Of a DNA stretch of 64,000 nt, positions 60,921 to 64,000 are shown piece after piece (position 1 is the stretch's first letter; every line of letters starts with the position of its first letter). The notes beneath the pieces were generated by a model, which saw nothing but the letters and a program-made list of their open reading frames with translations, was not told the origin of the DNA and did not search any database. The DNA is from Petaurus breviceps papuanus (Eukaryota; Chordata; Mammalia; Diprotodontia; Petauridae), in the NCBI GenBank assembly GCA_028583685.1, contig JAMXIF010001177.1, positions 5,011,068-5,075,067 of the forward strand, read 5' to 3'. The translations under genes were made by a program, and so were the position numbers.

Positions 60921-60985
60921 CTTTATTGTTTGGACTTATCAAATGAGCACCTGGAGATCTACACAACATTTCTGTGACTCTCGCA
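60921..60985 (-). CDS. CATSPERE: CATSPERE exon A (65 nt)
   Basis: The exon is preceded on the minus strand by a T-rich tract ending in ttag and followed by gtaagg. Taking the first base as the third codon position, it reads ARVTEMLCRSPGAHLISPNN plus K and ends in phase 1. The conserved C-x-S-P-G-x-H motif matches the same stretch of CATSPERE as I recall it. A second donor (gtaagt) lies 5 bases downstream, but using it would shift the frame at the next exon, so the upstream donor is chosen. The preceding exon (start of the ectodomain) was not found up to 64000. Confidence 0.72.
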
Positions 60986-62100
60986 CTAAAGTAAAAAGAA
61001 AATTTACCATTTGTTAAACACTTTCCCTAAGTTTTAACATGAACATCTAATATTTATTGCAAATAAATGAGCAGACTTGACTAGATGATCTATATGGTCC
61101 TTACTTTCAGCTCTGAATTGAATCTTTGGTTTTTAAATTTTTTCTTTTATTATGAACTTGACACATTGTAACAAAAAAGAACATTTCCCTACACAGAGAA
61201 AAGGTTTGCATATGAAAGTGGGACTCTCTACTACCTATAACTTTGGTTTTGTTTTTTAAAATTTAAGAAATAATGGGAGAAGGGAAAAATACACATAATT
61301 TAACCAGGTCAGCAATAAAAATCTTTACTCTGAACCTAAGGGGGAAAATATGCTACCTTATTATTATTATTATTTTATTAATAATTTCAGTAAGTTCCAT
61401 AAATAGCAGAAAAAGCACCATGTGAACAAGACGATTTCACAAATGGCTAAAAGAAGTCCTTGTAACCAAACCAGGTCATTTGGGTGGCATCTTTAAAACC
61501 TCTCCCAAAGATTTTGTGAAAAAACTTCCCTGACACTGAGCCTTCATGACATGTGAATCTCTCCCTGTCAATTAGCCCATTATGACTTCTTTAAAATGTA
61601 GCCTTCTTGTTTTGTAAGTGTACAATGAGTTTTTTCAAACTCATCATTTAATCTCATCCTGACTTTAGTTTACCTATAGAGTCTGTTTAACTAGCTTTGT
61701 TTCCTTTGTTGATGTATGGGATTATGATTCTGCTTAACTAGGTTTGTTCAACTTTTATGACATTATTTTCCTAGACAAATATTTATAATCATTATATAAA
61801 ATTTTCTCCCGGTTTTGGTCATTTCATTCTGCTTTAGTTCATGCAAGTCTTTTTAGGTATTCTCTGAATCATTCCTTTCATCAGTTCTTATGTTCATATA
61901 CTATGCATAATTTGTTCAACCATTTTTTTAAGTATGCTTTTCTAATTTATTTTAAAGGCAAAAGAGGGCACATACAAACTATTGACCAGAGACTCTGACT
62001 TCAATACATGGAAAAATTACTGAATGTCTTTTAAAATGCATTGGTTATTGGTGAATATCTGGCAAAGGATCAAGAATGGATCAAATCAGGTTAAATTCCT
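60986..62100. other. Intron upstream of exon A
   Basis: AT-rich, no recognised exon or repeat apart from a short TTA run near 61360. Confidence 0.4.
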
Positions 62101-62114
62101 TTCCTCTTTTTTTT

Positions 62115-63340
62115 TTTTTTGGTCTTTATTAATTTTTTTACTTTTAGTTTACAAGATTCATTACCACAATTCCTTGAGTTTCAAATTTTCTCTCCCTCCC
62201 CCCTCCAACCCCCATGGCGGCATAAAATCAAGTATAGTATCTACAAATACTTTCACATTAGGCATTAGTCAGGTTATAAAGAAGGATTGTATCGGATGGA
62301 ATGAATAATGGGAAAGAGGAAACAAAACCAAACAAGAAAAAGAGAAAGAGCAGGTAGTTTGTTTCAATCTGGGTTCAAACTCAATTCTTTCTCTGGATGT
62401 AAACATCTCTCTCCATCATGAGTCTTTTGGAGTTGACTTATGACTCTGGATTGCTGAGAAGAGTCCAGTTTATCAAAGTTGGTTGTCACACATACGTTGT
62501 ATATATAATTGTGTACAAATTCCTCCTGGCTCTACTCTTCTCACTCAGCATCAGTTCGTATAAGCCTCTCCAGGTAAATATGAAGTCCATCTGCTCCTCA
62601 TTTCTTATAGCACAATAGTATTCAATAACATGCATATACTACAACTTGTTTAGCCATTCCCCAATTGATGGGCACCTCCTTAATTTCAAATTCTTTGCCA
62701 CCACAAAAAGAGATGCTATAAATATTTTGGTACATATGGGTCTTTTTCCCATTTCTATGATCTCTTTGGGATACAATCCTAGAAGTGGCATTACTGGGTC
62801 AAAGGGTATGAAATTATTTATAGCCCTTTGGGTATAGTTCCAGATTGCTCTCCAGAATGGTTGGATCAGTTCACAACTCCACCAGCAATGCACTAGTGTT
62901 CCAATTTGCCCACATCCTCTCCAGTATTTGTCATTTTCCTGTTTTGTCATCTTAGCCAATCTGACTGGTGATATGTGGTGCCTCAGAGTTGTTTTGATTT
63001 GCATTTCTCTAATCAATAGCGATTTAGAGCATTTTTTCATATGCTTATAAATATCTTTTCTTTCACTGAAGAAATAATAAATAAATTTAAATTTAAATAA
63101 ATAAATTTCTTCCTCTGAAAACTGCCTGTTCATATCCTTTGACCATTTATCAATTGGGGAATGACATGTATTCTTATAGATTTGACTCAATTCTCTGTAT
63201 ATTTTTGAAATGAGTCCTTTATCAGTGACATAGGTTGTAAAAATTATTTCCCAATTTTCTACTTCCCTCCTAATCCTGGTTACATTGGCTTTGTTTGTAC
63301 AGAAGCTTTTCAATTTAATGTAATCAAAATTGCCCATTTT
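62115..63340 (-). mobile_element. L1 distal ORF2 and 3' UTR, antisense
   Basis: The 3' UTR lies at about 62115-62640. The open frame 63337-62639 encodes the L1 ORF2 C-terminus: DYIKLKSFCTNKANV, DKGLISKIYRELSQIY, SKDMNRQFSEEE, LLIREMQIKTTLRHHISP, then LVHCWWSCELIQPFWRAIWN and PLLGLYPKE. It is 232 codons without a stop, though an extra low-complexity stretch (KFKFIYYFF) interrupts the family sequence. It is 5' truncated and has no promoter or upstream ORF2. Confidence 0.85.
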
Positions 63341-64000
63341 GCATTTTATAATGCTCTCTAATTCTTGTTTTGTTCAACCATTTCTTAACTGATGGGCGTT
63401 TACTTTGTTTCTGATTGTTTGCTAAAACAAAAAGTGAAGTTATAAGTATTTTTGTACTTACAGGTTCTTTCCTTTTCTTTTTTTTTTTGCTTTTTGGAGG
63501 GCAATTGGGGTTAAGTAACTTGCCCAAGGTAACACGGCTAGTTTTTAGTGTGGTTGTGAAGTATCTGAGGCTGGAACCGAACTCGGGTCCTCCTGACTCC
63601 AGGGCCAGTGCTTTACTTGCTGCGCCACCTAGCCGCCCCAAGCTGGTTCTTTCCTTTTTTGATTGATCTCTTTGGGGAATAAGGTTAGAAGTGCTATTTC
63701 TGGGTCAAATTATTACATGCATAATTCAATGACTTTTTGGGTATGGTTCCAAACTGCTTTCCAGAAAAACTTACAGCTATACTAACAGTTCATTAATGTG
63801 CCTGTCCTACCACACCCCCTCCAATAATTGTAATTTTCCTTTTTGTTTTTGATAATCTGATGAGAATGAATCGAATTTCAGAGCCCTTCTGATTTGTACA
63901 TTTCTTATTATTGATTTGGAATATTTTTTCATTTGGTTCCTGATAGCCTGTCTTTCTTCTTTTGAGAACTGCCTTTTCATATTGTTTGAAGATTTAAGTA
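63341..64000 (-). mobile_element. Second antisense L1 ORF2 fragment
   Basis: The stretch ttcaaccatttcttaactgatgg, then tctctttggggaataaggtt and aaactgctttccagaaaaac, repeats the same ORF2 C-terminal region as 62640-63060, more diverged. It runs off the window. Confidence 0.7.
63477..63644 (-). mobile_element. tRNA-derived SINE
   Basis: An antisense unit. The exact 14-bp duplication GGTTCTTTCCTTTT lies at 63463-63476 and 63645-63658. Confidence 0.9.

Larger units (their letters stand above)
12234..60985 (-). other. CATSPERE: CATSPERE gene, internal segment (five coding exons, four introns)
   Basis: Five exons on the minus strand read in order 60921-60985, 56776-56842, 27589-27613, 17157-17234, 12234-12340. 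Each has AG at the acceptor and GT at the donor. The phases fit at every junction (1, 2, 0, 0, then 2 at the end) and no stop interrupts about 114 residues. From memory of the family, the joined product lines up with the N-terminal extracellular part of CATSPERE (C1orf101): a cysteine-serine-proline-glycine motif, EEERYLFV, a KCFxWY block, an IWxYDPExAxP block and an LSxQxxxxGQxP block. CATSPERE is a single-pass auxiliary subunit of the CatSper channel in the sperm flagellum. The start codon and signal peptide would lie above 64000 and the beta-propeller and membrane parts below 1. Identification is by eye, without a database search. CATSPERD is the nearest alternative paralogue. Confidence 0.75.

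Overview
The window is nuclear DNA from a marsupial, probably an Australian lineage although I cannot fix the order. It is packed with marsupial-type tRNA-derived SINEs (WSINE1/MIR-like), L1 and half-L1 (HAL1) copies, L2 and MIR remnants, and solo LTRs. Nothing bacterial, organellar or viral-genomic is present.

The one host gene I can support lies on the minus strand. Five short exons (60921-60985, 56776-56842, 27589-27613, 17157-17234, 12234-12340) have good splice sites, join in a single unbroken phase chain, and encode about 114 residues. The protein resembles the N-terminal ectodomain of CATSPERE, the epsilon auxiliary subunit of the sperm CatSper calcium channel (landmarks EEERYLFV, KCFMWYF, IWIYDPENASPEE, HMGQEP). 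The window therefore covers four introns of about 4-29 kb plus flanks of the same gene. Exons further upstream and downstream should lie outside. One exon is only 25 nt.

Layout. 1-12233: intron 3' of the last visible exon, with a 1.24-kb solo LTR carrying a 99-bp tandem repeat, a dimeric SINE, two scrambled L1 copies, L2 pieces and another LTR-like piece. 12341-17156: L2, a solo LTR, and a TA-flanked non-autonomous DNA transposon. 17235-27588: an inverted L1 interrupted by SINEs and an LTR, a second L1, and a HAL1. 27614-56775: the 29-kb intron, with HAL1 copies in both orientations (one inserted into another and itself interrupted by a solo LTR), L2, a small local duplication, further solo LTRs, a MIR-LTR-SINE nest, another L1, and a broken class I endogenous retrovirus with an L1 tail inside. 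56843-64000: another full-span HAL1 in antisense and L1 ORF2 remnants.

The density of exact target-site duplications makes the relative order of insertions readable directly from the sequence. No RNA gene, CRISPR array or previously unknown coding system is supported. The most notable items are the exon chain, the ORF2-less HAL1 group with its 21-residue repeat architecture, the solo-LTR family with 5-bp duplications, and several rearrangements.
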